Notes: generated by a model from the letters alone, not told the origin. A DNA stretch of 64,000 nt from Flavobacterium subsaxonicum WB 4.1-42 = DSM 21790 (GCF_000422725.1 NZ_KE383912.1:130611-194610); one strand, 5' to 3'. Numbered from the stretch's first letter, positions 7,585 to 17,700 are shown. Numbers and translations: made by a program.

Positions 7585-8211
7585 ATGGATTTTACACCAC
7601 TTAAATATATTTATAAACCTACAGGTAACCCTGAGGCTTATACCCTATTACTATTACACGGTACCGGTGGCGATGAAGCCGACCTGATTCCGCTTGCTGA
7701 GAATTTTGGCGATAGCTATAACATATTGAGCCTTCGCGGCAACGTGAGCGAAAACGGTATGCCACGCTTTTTTAAACGCCTGGGCATGGGTATTTTTGAT
7801 GAAGACGATTTGCGCTTCCGTACCGATGAAATGGTAGCTTTTATTAAGGAGTTGGCAGAAAAAGAAGGTTTCAACCTTAATAAAATAATTGCACTTGGCT
7901 ATTCTAACGGGGCTAACATTGCAGGCGCCACGCTTGTACAGTACCCTGATTTTTTAGCGGGGGCTATACTGTACCGCCCAATGCAGCCTTTTAAAGGTAT
8001 AGGTACAGAGGGCACTACAAAACAGGTTCCGGTATTTTTTAGCTCGGGTAAATTAGATCCTACCGTTAATGCTAATGCCACAACCATATACCTTAAAAAT
8101 CTTGAAGAGCTGGGCTTTAACGTAGCTTTTTACGATTTGCCAACAAGCCACAATCTTACACAGCAGGATGTGGTGCTTTCTGCCGAATGGCTTGCTAAAA
8201 ATTTTAATTAA
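7585..8211 (+). CDS. Carboxylesterase / phospholipase-like alpha/beta hydrolase (MhqD-like)
   Basis: A 208-residue alpha/beta hydrolase. The oxyanion segment LLLLHGTGGDE lies at 21-31, the nucleophile elbow GYSNGA at 105-110 (Ser107), and Asp158 (SGKLDPT) and His189 (TSHNLT) complete a triad. The length and the LLHGTGGDE motif match the MhqD/YodD carboxylesterases found with ring-cleavage dioxygenases in electrophile-stress loci. There is no signal peptide, so it should be cytoplasmic. It follows the dioxygenase terminator by 15 nt, so it may need its own promoter or depend on read-through. Confidence 0.85.
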   Translation: MDFTPLKYIYKPTGNPEAYTLLLLHGTGGDEADLIPLAENFGDSYNILSLRGNVSENGMPRFFKRLGMGIFDEDDLRFRTDEMVAFIKELAEKEGFNLNKIIALGYSNGANIAGATLVQYPDFLAGAILYRPMQPFKGIGTEGTTKQVPVFFSSGKLDPTVNANATTIYLKNLEELGFNVAFYDLPTSHNLTQQDVVLSAEWLAKNFN

Positions 8212-8310
8212 TAAAACGGCAATTATTTAGACTTTTATCAATTTCTCAATATTGGGTTTGGTTTTTTTATAAATTTATTTGTAAATTAACACACACAAAG
8301 CAAATTGATA

Positions 8311-9207
8311 ATGTCTAATATAAACCAGATAATAGAAGAGCGCCCTGCCAGCATAGGCAACTTTTTGGTAGGGAGGCTTTTGCCGTTTAAAGATAAGCGC
8401 ACCGTGGGGCCTTTTGCTTTTATAGACCACATGGGGCCCGCCGCACTTAACGATCATGAAAATTTAGATGTGGGTCCGCACCCGCATATTGGGCTTTCTA
8501 CCCTTACCTACCTGTTTGAGGGCAATATAATGCACCGCGACAGCCTGGGTACCGAGATGGAAATTATTCCAGGCCAGGTTAACTGGATGACTGCCGGTAA
8601 AGGCATTGTACACTCTGAACGTACACCCGAACGCCTGCGCCATTCGGATAAATTTTTGCACGGCCTGCAAATATGGGTTGCCCTGCCCAAGCACCTGGAG
8701 CAAATGGAGCCTTCATTTGCCCATATTACCGAAGACCAGTTGCCGGAATGGAAACTGGATACTGTTAACATCAAACTTATTGCAGGTGAAGCTTTTGGTA
8801 AAAAGTCGCCCGTGCCGGTTTACAGCCCCCTTTACTTTATAGAGCTTAAAAGTACTACAGCCCAAAAGGTTGCCATTGGCAAAGACCTGTATGGCGAAAG
8901 TGGCCTTTATATATTAGAGGGCAGTATAGAGAACGATGGCACTACCTTTTTGCCTAAGCAATTACTGGTAGCTAAAGACAGCTCTGTTTGCGAGTTTACA
9001 ATGAACGAAAATACTACCGTATATATTTTTGGCGGAGAGCCTTTTCCGGAGCCCCGCTATATTTACTGGAACTTTGTGGCATCATCTGCAGAAATGATAG
9101 AAGAGGCAAAACAACGCTGGACCGACCACAAATTCCCCAAATTAGAGGGCGAAACCGGCTATGTGCCGCTGCCTGAACAAAACCCCAACTTCAACATAAA
9201 AAAATAA
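8311..9207 (+). CDS. Pirin family protein
   Basis: The start is the ATG at 8311; a TTG two codons upstream is less likely. The 298-residue bicupin carries the pirin metal site: PHPHIGL (His57, His59), then HSE (His101, Glu103). Pirins bind Fe or similar metals; some bacterial members show quercetin 2,3-dioxygenase activity and others have redox-linked regulatory roles. It leads a probable three-gene unit with the acetyltransferase (9-nt gap) and a hydrolase (42-nt gap), next to the dioxygenase/carboxylesterase pair. A second, exported-looking pirin is at 41042-41917. Confidence 0.9.
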   Translation: MSNINQIIEERPASIGNFLVGRLLPFKDKRTVGPFAFIDHMGPAALNDHENLDVGPHPHIGLSTLTYLFEGNIMHRDSLGTEMEIIPGQVNWMTAGKGIVHSERTPERLRHSDKFLHGLQIWVALPKHLEQMEPSFAHITEDQLPEWKLDTVNIKLIAGEAFGKKSPVPVYSPLYFIELKSTTAQKVAIGKDLYGESGLYILEGSIENDGTTFLPKQLLVAKDSSVCEFTMNENTTVYIFGGEPFPEPRYIYWNFVASSAEMIEEAKQRWTDHKFPKLEGETGYVPLPEQNPNFNIKK

Positions 9208-9216
9208 ATATCTGCT

Positions 9217-9495
9217 ATGGAAATACAGCATTTTGACGATAAAAAGAAAGGCCACTTTAGGGCTATTGAAGGAGAAACCGAAGCCGGTATAATGACCTAC
9301 GTTTGGGCCGGCGATGATAAATTTATTATTGAGCATACCGTTGGCAACCCTGAGTTTAAAGGTGTAGGCCTTAAAATGCTGGACAGCGCGGTGGCTTTTG
9401 CACGCGCAAACGGCAAAAAAATTATTCCGCTTTGCCCGTTTGCCAAGAAAATGTTCGACCGCAAGCCCGAAATACACGATGTACTATCGCAATAG
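9217..9495 (+). CDS. Small GNAT-like N-acetyltransferase (YjdJ type)
   Basis: A 92-residue protein of the short Gcn5-related family. It has the beta sheet GIMTYVWAGDDKFIIEHTVGNPEFKGVGLKMLD, the acetyl-CoA-binding turn being reduced to KGVGLKML, followed by the characteristic AFARANGKKIIPLCPFAKKMFDR. Such proteins are single-domain acetyltransferases with largely unknown substrates. It is 9 nt behind the pirin stop and so translated from the same message. Confidence 0.85.
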   Translation: MEIQHFDDKKKGHFRAIEGETEAGIMTYVWAGDDKFIIEHTVGNPEFKGVGLKMLDSAVAFARANGKKIIPLCPFAKKMFDRKPEIHDVLSQ

Positions 9496-9537
9496 CTTTG
9501 TGCACAACCTCCCTACATACAAACAACAAAAATTGCA

Positions 9538-10329
9538 ATGATTTTACCTAATTCTAAAACGATTATATTTATAACCGGTGCATTTGTATCGCACCACGGG
9601 TGGGATGCCTGGATTGCTTTTTATAAGAGCAAAGGCTATACCTGCATTGCACCACCGTGGCCTTTTAAAGATGCGCCTGCACATGAACTTAGGGAACGCC
9701 AGCCTAACGATACCGATCTGGCAGGCCTGCGCTTAGAGACTCTTTTACAACATTATATAGATATAATTGCTGCCCTGCCCGAAAAACCCATAGCTATTGG
9801 ACATTCACTTGGTGGCTTGTTAGTGCAGCTTTTGGTTAACCGCGACCTTGTTTTGGCGGGTGTTGCCATACATTCTGTTCCGCCGCAGGGCGTACGATCG
9901 TTTGAATGGTCTTTTATTAAATCGATATGGAAGCCTTTAGGGTATTTTACGCCGAAGAATAAGACCCATTTAATGAGTATTGACGAATGGAAATATGCTT
10001 TTACCAACGGCATGAGCCACGAAGAGCAACTTATATCGTATCAGGAAAATACTATACCCGAAAGCAAACAGGTATTGCGCGACACTTTGACTGATGCCGC
10101 CGCTGTTGATTTTAATAAACCGCATGCACCACTGCTTTTCATATCCGGCAGTGCCGACCATATAATGCCGGAATCTCTTAATTACAGCAACTACCTTAAG
10201 TACGAAAAAAGCCATTCGGTTACTGATTATAAAGAGTTTAAAGGCAAGAACCATTTTGTGTTAGGATTGCCAACCTGGCACGACGAAGCCGATTATATAC
10301 TCTCCTGGTTCGAGATACTACAGCATTAA
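9538..10329 (+). CDS. Alpha/beta hydrolase
   Basis: A 263-residue cytoplasmic alpha/beta hydrolase. GHSLGG at 88-93 supplies Ser90 as nucleophile; Asp at about 207 (ISGSADHIMP) and His at about 239 (GKNHFVLG) complete the triad. The segment ITGAFVSHHGWD forms the oxyanion loop. Helical cap residues lie between about 115 and 175. It is the last gene of the pirin unit and is followed by a strong terminator. The substrate is unknown; its setting suggests detoxification of esters or lactones. Confidence 0.85.
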   Translation: MILPNSKTIIFITGAFVSHHGWDAWIAFYKSKGYTCIAPPWPFKDAPAHELRERQPNDTDLAGLRLETLLQHYIDIIAALPEKPIAIGHSLGGLLVQLLVNRDLVLAGVAIHSVPPQGVRSFEWSFIKSIWKPLGYFTPKNKTHLMSIDEWKYAFTNGMSHEEQLISYQENTIPESKQVLRDTLTDAAAVDFNKPHAPLLFISGSADHIMPESLNYSNYLKYEKSHSVTDYKEFKGKNHFVLGLPTWHDEADYILSWFEILQH

Positions 10330-10330
10330 T

Positions 10331-10366
10331 AAAAAAAAGGACAGCCATTGCGGACTGTCCTTTTTT
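10331..10366. terminator. Bidirectional terminator between hydrolase and alcohol dehydrogenase
   Basis: Stem AAAAAAGGACAG / CTGTCCTTTTTT, 12 bp, 10-nt loop, between convergent genes. Confidence 0.8.
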
Positions 10367-10400
10367 ACAAATATATAGCTATTGGTAACAAAAAAGGTTC

Positions 10401-11447
10401 TTATTTAAGCGAAGCCATATCTATAACAAAACGGTATTTAACATCGCTTTTTTCCATACGGTCGTAAGCATCGTTAATGTACTGCATGTCTATAACCTCA
10501 ACGTCAGACACTATATTGTGCTCTGCGCAGTAATCAAGCATTTCCTGCGTTTCGGCAATACCGCCAATAAGGCTGCCCATAATGCTTCGGCGTTTTCCAA
10601 TAAGGCTCATAGCCGGTGCTACAGATGGTACTTCGGGCACACCTAAAACAACCATAGTTCCGTTTTTACGCAAAAGGTTCAGGTAGGTAGCATATTCGTG
10701 CTTAGCAGAGATAGTATTTACAATAAAATCGAACGAGTTAGCTAACGATTTCATTACTTCAGGGTCAGATGTCAATGCAAAGTTATGCGCACCAAGTTTT
10801 TTAGCATCGGCCTCTTTAGATGGCGATGTGCTCAGCATAGTAACCTCTGCACCAAAAGACGCAGCGAATTTAACCGCCATGTGGCCTAAACCACCAAGGC
10901 CCAATACAGCTACCTTATGGCCTTTACCTACTTTTAAGTGGCGCAGTGGCGAAAATGTAGTAATACCGGCACATAACAACGGTGCAACACCGGCAAGGTC
11001 TAAATTATCAGCAATGTGCAAAGCGTATTTTTCATCTACAGTAATGCTTGTAGAGTAACCACCATACGTAGGAATGTTAGTACCACGCTCAAAGCTGTTG
11101 TAGGTACCTGTCATGCCCTTTTCGCAATATTGCTCCTCGCCTTCTTTACAGCTCTGGCACTCGCGGCAAGAATCAACAAAACAGCCAACACCGGCAAGTT
11201 CGCCTACTTTAAAAGCAGTAACATCGCTGCCCACTTTTATAATCCTGCCCACAATTTCGTGGCCGGGTACAACAGGGTAATTGGCTTTGCCCCACTCGCT
11301 GCGTGCCGTGTGGATATCGCTATGGCAAACACCACTAAAGAGTATCTCTATTTGTATTTGGTGAGCGCCAACATCTTTACGTTCAAAATCAAATGGTTTT
11401 AATGGGGTTTCGGCATCATAGGCCGCAAAGGCTTTTACTTCGATCAT
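10401..11447 (-). CDS. Zinc-dependent NAD(P) alcohol dehydrogenase (YahK/CAD-like)
   Basis: A 348-residue medium-chain dehydrogenase/reductase. The catalytic zinc ligands are Cys41 (GVCHSD), His63 and Glu64 (PGHE); the structural zinc site is Cys94, Cys97, Cys100 and Cys108. The nucleotide-binding motif GLGGLG lies at about 184-189, and STSPSKEADAKKLGA is typical of the NADPH-preferring cinnamyl-alcohol-dehydrogenase branch, whose members reduce a broad range of aldehydes. It is convergent with the pirin unit and fits an aldehyde-detoxification role there. It is a single-gene unit on the minus strand. Confidence 0.9.
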   Translation of the reverse strand: MIEVKAFAAYDAETPLKPFDFERKDVGAHQIQIEILFSGVCHSDIHTARSEWGKANYPVVPGHEIVGRIIKVGSDVTAFKVGELAGVGCFVDSCRECQSCKEGEEQYCEKGMTGTYNSFERGTNIPTYGGYSTSITVDEKYALHIADNLDLAGVAPLLCAGITTFSPLRHLKVGKGHKVAVLGLGGLGHMAVKFAASFGAEVTMLSTSPSKEADAKKLGAHNFALTSDPEVMKSLANSFDFIVNTISAKHEYATYLNLLRKNGTMVVLGVPEVPSVAPAMSLIGKRRSIMGSLIGGIAETQEMLDYCAEHNIVSDVEVIDMQYINDAYDRMEKSDVKYRFVIDMASLK

Positions 11448-11485
11448 GGGGTAGTTTAATTTAAAATTATAGTTGTTCTTGTGTT

Positions 11486-12205
11486 TTATTTTTTTACCTC
11501 GCGCAGCTTTTCGGCAAGCTCGCGACGATAGGTAATACCAATAGGTATGGGGTTACGCTTAATTAGTACATGGTCTTTTTTAACCTCTTCTACCTTATCT
11601 AAAGCAATAATAAACGATTTATGCGCCCGCATAAACAAGCCCGGTGGCAGGCACTTTTCAAAATCGTTGGTGGTAATGGTAGCCAGGTAATTGCGCCTCA
11701 GTGTAAATATCTTTACGTAGTTGCCATAACTCTGGGCATACAATATGCTGCTAACCTCTATAGTAACGGTTTCGCTATCAACTTTAACCTTAATGGTTTC
11801 CTGTGTTACAGGCTCGTCGATAACTGCTTCTACCGGGGCAGCAAGCTCATAATAACGATTAATGGCTTTAAGAAATCTTGGATAATATATGGGTTTAAGC
11901 AGATAATCTATAACACCATACTCGTAACTCTCTAAAGCAAATTCGCTGTAGGCGGTTGTAAGAACGGTACGCGGGGGCTTAGCCAGTTTTTTAAGCATTT
12001 CAAGGCCGCTAATTTCGGGCATATCAATATCAAGAAACATCAGGTCGGCACTGTTTGTTTTAAGATACTCTAAGGCTTCCACCCCATTGTAGCCCTCAAA
12101 TACAAGCTCCAGTTCGGGGTTTTGCTTAATATAATTGGCAAGCACATAATGGGCAGCAGGCTCATCATCTACAATAATACATTTTATGGTAGTAGGCTGC
12201 TTCAT
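11486..12205 (-). CDS. LytTR family response regulator
   Basis: A 239-residue protein. The receiver domain (1-~120) has the acidic pair DDE at 13-15, phosphoacceptor Asp59 (LMFLDIDMPE) and the TTAYS and LLKP segments. The C-terminal ~100 residues form a LytTR DNA-binding domain (YAQSYGNYVKIFT, then FMRAHKSFIIALDKV). Its start overlaps the stop of the kinase gene by 4 nt, so the two are translationally coupled. The divergent neighbour is the TolC-RND-MFP efflux operon, a likely target. Confidence 0.92.
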   Translation of the reverse strand: MKQPTTIKCIIVDDEPAAHYVLANYIKQNPELELVFEGYNGVEALEYLKTNSADLMFLDIDMPEISGLEMLKKLAKPPRTVLTTAYSEFALESYEYGVIDYLLKPIYYPRFLKAINRYYELAAPVEAVIDEPVTQETIKVKVDSETVTIEVSSILYAQSYGNYVKIFTLRRNYLATITTNDFEKCLPPGLFMRAHKSFIIALDKVEEVKKDHVLIKRNPIPIGITYRRELAEKLREVKK

Positions 12206-13236
12206 ATCCTTTTAAGCTGAAGTTGTAAGTTTACGCTGAAAACACGGTCTTCTTTAATATCAAGTGTATAGTTGCTGCCGTACTGTAATTTAAGCCTTTC
12301 GGTAGTGTTTTTAATACCTATTTTGGTAGAAACCACATCGTTTTTCTTTTCGGGTATCGAGTTCCTTACTAACAGGTCCAGCTTGCCTTCTTTAACTGAT
12401 ATAGTAACCTCAACAAAGCATTTTTCTATAGAGCAGGTACCGTGCTTAAAAGCATTTTCTATAAAGCTGATAAGCAGCATGGGCGGAATTTTATAGGCGT
12501 TCTCATCGTCCACATCGCTATTAAACGTAATGTTGCAACGGTAGCCCACACGCTCTTTTTCTAACTGAATGTAACTGCCTATAAAGCTAATTTCGTCTTC
12601 CAACGGCACGCACTGGCGTTCATGGCTCTCTAATTGGTAGCGCATTAGCTGCGATACGTGCATTATAAGTTCGGGTGTACGCTCCGGATATTGAAGGCTT
12701 ATTCCGTAAAGGGTATTAAAGGTATTGAATAAAAAATGCGGGTTTAACTGATCTTTAAGCGAGTTTATCTGGGCCTGATTGTAAAGTAGTTTTTCGCGGT
12801 CCAGGTTTTTACGGTCGCGGTAAAACTTAAATATCAGTATGGTAGAGAGTATACATATAAGTGTTGCTAATAGTGTTGCTGCCTGAAATACATAGCTTTG
12901 CTGCTCTGACGATTTATAGAGAAAACAGTTTTTGTAGATCCATAAATTGGCAACCTTGTACATTACAATAGAGAACACAAACAATAACCCGAAGGTAGCC
13001 AGCAAATACAGTAAAGGCTTGTGTTTTTTAAGCAGTATAGGCAGCAGGAAAAAGCGGTTTAACTGTGCATGCCCGTATAACATTAAAAAATAGGCACAGC
13101 CAGACCATATACCCTTCCAGGATTTTATTAAGATCCAGTCGTTAAGGGTAAACAGTATAAACGAGAAGACAAGGATAAGAAGCTCCTGCCACCATTTATT
13201 TTCGATAAAATTTTTAAGATAACGGGTCATTAGCAT
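12202..13236 (-). CDS. LytS/YehU-type sensor histidine kinase
   Basis: The start at 13236 (MLMTRYLKN) lies 12 nt after a good -7 box on the minus strand (TTACTTTG, 13249-13256). The 344-residue kinase has about four N-terminal membrane segments, then the His_kinase (PF06580) block NSLKDQLNPHFLFNTFNTLYG with the phosphoacceptor His. A degenerate ATPase domain follows, with the N-box IENAFKHG and a later GIKNTTERL. No large periplasmic sensor is seen, so the signal may be sensed in the membrane. It is coupled to the LytTR regulator downstream. Confidence 0.88.
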   Translation of the reverse strand: MLMTRYLKNFIENKWWQELLILVFSFILFTLNDWILIKSWKGIWSGCAYFLMLYGHAQLNRFFLLPILLKKHKPLLYLLATFGLLFVFSIVMYKVANLWIYKNCFLYKSSEQQSYVFQAATLLATLICILSTILIFKFYRDRKNLDREKLLYNQAQINSLKDQLNPHFLFNTFNTLYGISLQYPERTPELIMHVSQLMRYQLESHERQCVPLEDEISFIGSYIQLEKERVGYRCNITFNSDVDDENAYKIPPMLLISFIENAFKHGTCSIEKCFVEVTISVKEGKLDLLVRNSIPEKKNDVVSTKIGIKNTTERLKLQYGSNYTLDIKEDRVFSVNLQLQLKRI

Positions 13237-13286
13237 GCGTATTGAGTACAAAGTAACTACTTAAACTGCGATTAAAGCAAAAATGC

Positions 13287-13307
13287 ATGACGAATTTAAT
13301 TCGTCAT
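13287..13307. promoter_or_regulatory. Perfect inverted repeat in the kinase/TolC divergent region
   Basis: Arms ATGACGAAT and ATTCGTCAT separated by TTA. It abuts the TetR-type palindrome at 13308-13325. It could be a binding site for a second regulator. Confidence 0.5.
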
Positions 13308-13325
13308 TTTAAACAAGTGTTTAAA
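13308..13325. promoter_or_regulatory. TetR-type operator upstream of the RND efflux operon
   Basis: TTTAAACAAGTGTTTAAA: 8-bp arms around AG. Seventeen consecutive bases are identical to the operator in front of the TetR gene at 32135-32151. It covers the -33 region of the promoter whose -7 box TAAATTTG is at 13339-13346. Confidence 0.6.
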
Positions 13326-13338
13326 CTATTATCGTTTG

Positions 13339-13346
13339 TAAATTTG
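13339..13346 (+). promoter_or_regulatory. -7 box of the efflux operon promoter
   Basis: TAAATTTG matches the Bacteroidota -7 consensus TAnnTTTG, 36 nt before the chosen tolC-like start. Confidence 0.6.
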
Positions 13347-13382
13347 CGCCATCACTTATATTCCTTACTAATACTTATTTAC

Positions 13383-14765
13383 ATGCACTTTAAAAAATTA
13401 ATGCTGCTGTTATTACTGTACTCCTTGCATGGCGCAGGCCAAAACCTGTCGTTAAAAGAAGCAGTAGATACCGGCGTAACAAATTACGGTTTGGTTACCG
13501 CCAAGGGCAAATATGCACAGGCAGCCCAGGAAACCGTAAAACAAACCAGGCGCGATTACCTGCCTAACCTTAACCTTTCGGCACAACAGGATTACGGTAC
13601 CGTAAACGGCCAGAACGGCCCGCTTTATGGCCTTGGCGGTTTAGGGGTAGCCTCATCGGGCTTACCGCTGGCCGAACAAAATTACAACGCTGCCTTTGGT
13701 GCATTGTATCTTGCTAACATTAACTGGGACTTTTTTACCTTCGGGCGAATGAAACAGCGCATAACATTGGCTAAAGCCGATGCACAGCGCCAACAAAAAG
13801 ACTTTGAGCAGGAGCAGTTTCAGCACAAGATACGCATTAGTGCTGCCTACCTTAACTTATTAGCCAGCCAGAGGCTGGTGCGCTCTCAGCAAAAAAACCT
13901 TGAACGATCTGAAGTAGTACTTAAAAACGCAGCTGTTCGCGTTATAAATGGGTTGTTGCCGGGGGTAGATTCTACCCTCGCCTCAGCCGAAGTTTCGCGC
14001 GCCAAAATTGCCCTTAACCAGATTAAGGAGCAGGTTAAGCTGCAAAATAACGAACTGGTGCGCCTTATGGGTGTAGAACCAGCCGATTTTGTTACCGATA
14101 CCACCCTTATTGCACGTGTACCTAAAGGTGTTATTAGTACAGAAACCTTAAACGACAGCCTTAACCCTATAAGGCAGTTTTACATGAGCCGTATTAACTA
14201 CAGCAACCAGCAATTAAAGCTTTTTAGGAGAGAATACTGGCCTACCTTTAGCCTTTTTGGTGTGTTCCAGACAAGGGGATCGGGATTTAATTCAGACTAC
14301 GCTACCAATCAGAATTCGTATACACAAAATTATTTTGACGGTATAAACCCTACCCGCCAAAACTACCTTATGGGTGTGGGCATGACCTGGAATATTACCT
14401 CTATAGCGCGTTCGAGCAAAAAGGTTAGTGCGCAAAAATTAATATCAAGTGGCCTGCAGGACGAGTATAAAGCTATAGACCTGCAGCTAAAAGCGCAGGA
14501 CGATGCTGCCAATGCCCGCCTTGGCTTTGCCATGCAAAATTATAAAGAGGCACCACGCCAGGTTAACGCCGCACAGCAGGCCTACCTGCAACGTACCACG
14601 CTTTATAACAATGGCCTTACCAACCTTGTAGATGTTACCCAGGCATTGTATATACTTAACCGTGCCGAGACCGACCGCGATGTTATTTACACCAATGTTT
14701 GGCAGGCTTTGCTTATGAAAGCAGCTGCTACGGGCGACTTTAACCTTTTTATCAACGAATTTTAA
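13383..14765 (+). CDS. TolC family outer-membrane efflux protein (RND operon)
   Basis: The start is placed at 13383 (MHFKKLMLLLLLYSLHGAGQ), giving a normal signal peptide; the longer frame from 13287 covers the operators and promoter. The 460-residue mature protein has two repeats of long helices with the outer-membrane efflux pattern (LSLKEAVDTGVTNYG, QTRRDYLPNLNLSAQQDYG, and later YNNGLTNLVDVTQALYILNRAE). It forms the outer-membrane channel for the pump encoded by the next two genes, 13 nt and beyond downstream. Confidence 0.9.
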   Translation: MHFKKLMLLLLLYSLHGAGQNLSLKEAVDTGVTNYGLVTAKGKYAQAAQETVKQTRRDYLPNLNLSAQQDYGTVNGQNGPLYGLGGLGVASSGLPLAEQNYNAAFGALYLANINWDFFTFGRMKQRITLAKADAQRQQKDFEQEQFQHKIRISAAYLNLLASQRLVRSQQKNLERSEVVLKNAAVRVINGLLPGVDSTLASAEVSRAKIALNQIKEQVKLQNNELVRLMGVEPADFVTDTTLIARVPKGVISTETLNDSLNPIRQFYMSRINYSNQQLKLFRREYWPTFSLFGVFQTRGSGFNSDYATNQNSYTQNYFDGINPTRQNYLMGVGMTWNITSIARSSKKVSAQKLISSGLQDEYKAIDLQLKAQDDAANARLGFAMQNYKEAPRQVNAAQQAYLQRTTLYNNGLTNLVDVTQALYILNRAETDRDVIYTNVWQALLMKAAATGDFNLFINEF

Positions 14766-14778
14766 TTATCCTTAAATA

Positions 14779-17700
14779 ATGAATTTAATACGTTTTGCAC
14801 TCCGCAAGCCTATCTCTATACTGGTACTTGTAGCAGGGCTGTTCTTTTTCGGGATAAGCGCCGTTAGGGATATTAAGGTAGATATTTTGCCTAAAATGAA
14901 CCTGCCGGTAATTTACCTGGCGCACCCGTTTAGCGGCTATACGCCCGACCAGATGGAGGCTTACTTTGCCAAGAACTACATTAACATTATGCTATTTGCC
15001 AATGGTGTTAAAACTATAGAAACCAAAAACATACAAGGGCTTACCCTAATGAAGGTTAGCTACTACGAAGGTACCAACATGGCACAGGCTGCCGCCGAGT
15101 TAAGTGCACTTTCTAACAGGATACAGGCGGCATTCCCTCCGGGGTCGCAACCGCCGTTTATTATTCGTTTTGATGCCTCATCGCTGCCTGTAGGCCAGCT
15201 TGTATTAAGCAGTAAAACCCGAAGCAATAACGAACTTCAGGATTTAGCCAACGTTTATGTAAGGGCATCGTTTACATCAATTCCAGGGTTGTTATCGCCT
15301 CCACCTTTCGGCGGAAGCCCAAGAACCATAGAGGTTAACGTAGACCCATCTCAGCTTAGTGCACACAACTTAACGCCAGACCAAGTTGTAGAGGCCATAA
15401 GGCTTAACAACCAAACAGCACCATCGGGTAATGTGCGTATAGGCAATCAAAATTATATTACACCTACTAATAACACTATTAAAGAGGTAACCGATTTCCA
15501 GAACATTCCGCTGTTTAAAGGCTCGGTTCAAAACCTTTCGCTTGGCGATGTTGCCATTATAAAAGACGGTGCCGATACTAATGCCGGTTACGCATTGGTT
15601 AATGGTAAACGATCGGTTTATGTAAGTATCGCTAAAGCGGGCGATGCCTCTACCTGGGAAGTGGTAAAAAATTTAAAAGAAAACCTGCCTAAAATACAGA
15701 GTACCCTACCCGAAGACGTTAAGATATCGTATGAGTTTGACCAGTCGGTTTATGTAATTAACTCTGTTAAAAGCCTTATTACAGAGGGTATTATCGGGGC
15801 AGTACTAACCGGGCTTATGGTAATACTATTTTTGGGCGACAGGCGCGCGGCGCTTATTGTAATACTAACCATCCCTATCTCTATTATATCGGGCGTTTTA
15901 TTCCTAAAATTATTCGGGCAAACCATTAACCTGATGTCGTTAAGCGGATTGGCGCTTGCCATTGGTATATTGGTAGATGAGAGTACGGTTACCATAGAGA
16001 ACATTCACCAGCATCTCGATATGGGCAAGCCCAAGGCACTGGCCATCTGGGATGCCTGTAAAGAAATAGCCCTGCCTAAATTGCTAATCTTATTATGTAT
16101 ACTGGCGGTATTTGCACCGGCCTTTACCATGAGTGGCATACCGGGCTCGTTGTTCCTTCCGCTGGCTATGGCAATTGGTTTTAGTATGGTAATATCGTTC
16201 CTGCTTTCGCAGACGTTTGTGCCTGTAATGGCCAACTGGCTGATGAAAAGCCACGGGCACGAGAAAGAACACAACAACGAACTTACCGTTCCTGCAGAAG
16301 ACGTATATGTACAAAAAACTGATTTTGCCGAGAGGGAAGATTACAATAACAATGGCAAAGTAGGTGGTTTTGAGAAATTCCGACGTGGATTTATGAAGCT
16401 ACAGGACAGGCTTATGCCTGCCCGAAAGTTTATTTCTATTGGCTACCTATTGGGTATTACCGCCATTGCCATACTAATGCTTGGAATTATAGGTCAGGAT
16501 GTTTTCCCTAAAGTAAACTCAAGTCAGTTTCAGCTGCGTATAAGGCTACCCGATGGTACCCGTATGGAGCGCACCGAAGAAGAAGCCCTTAAAATACTTA
16601 AAGAGATGGAAACTATGGTGGGCAAAGAGCATATTGCCATATCATCGGCTTATGTGGGTACGCACCCATCGCTGTTTTCGGTATCGCCAATTTATTTGTT
16701 TATGGCGGGCCCGCACGAAGGTGTTTTCCAGATAGCACTTAAAGATTACCATAGAGATATGGACGATTTTAAAGATGAATTAAGGCAGCGCATTAAAAAG
16801 ATAGCGCCTAATGTAAAAGTTTCGTTTGAGCCTATAGAACTTACCGATAAGGTATTGAGCCAGGGATCTCCAACCCCAATAGAGGTTAGAATTGCAGGGA
16901 AAAACAAAAAACTGAACGAAGAATATGCCAACAAGATTATTGGCAAGCTGAATAAGATACACTATTTTAGAGATGTGCAGATAGCACAGGCCACCAAATA
17001 CCCAGCTTTAGATATTACTATAGACAGGGTTAGGGCGGCACAACTTGGTGTAGACATGAACGATATTTCGAGGTCGTTAATTGCAGCAACATCCTCATCC
17101 CGTTATACCGATAAAAATACCTGGATAGATGAAAAAATAGGCCTGTCGTACAGCGTTCAGGTGCAGGTGCCTTTAGATAAAATGCAGACCGAACAGGATA
17201 TTGCCAACATACCATTGCTTAAAAACTCGGTAAGGCCGGTACTGGGCGATGTGGCTACCATTACCCACTCGTTTACACATGGCGAGAACGACAACCTTGG
17301 AGCCATGCCGTACCTGTCTGTCACTGCCAACACAGACCATACCGATCTTGGTACTGCATCTAAAGACCTTAATGCGGCCATACATTCTTTAGGCGAACTG
17401 CCCCGTGGTTTGTTTATAGAGCCAATTGGCCTTAGCAAAGTATTAAGCGAAACTATGGGCAGCCTGCAATCGGGCTTACTAATAGCTGTTGTGGTTATCT
17501 TTTTAATGCTGTCTGCTAACTTCCAATCATTCAGGGTATCGCTGGTAATTTTAACTACCGTGCCTGCCGTGGTGTTAGGGGCATTGCTTTTATTGCTTGC
17601 AACAGGCTCTACACTTAACTTACAGTCGTATATGGGTATTATTATGTCGGTCGGGGTATCAATAGCCAACGCAGTGCTATTGGTTACGAATGCCGAACAT

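Noticed and set aside
13287..13382. Extended N-terminus of the tolC-like gene
   Set aside because: It would translate through both operators and the -7 box and would bury the signal peptide.
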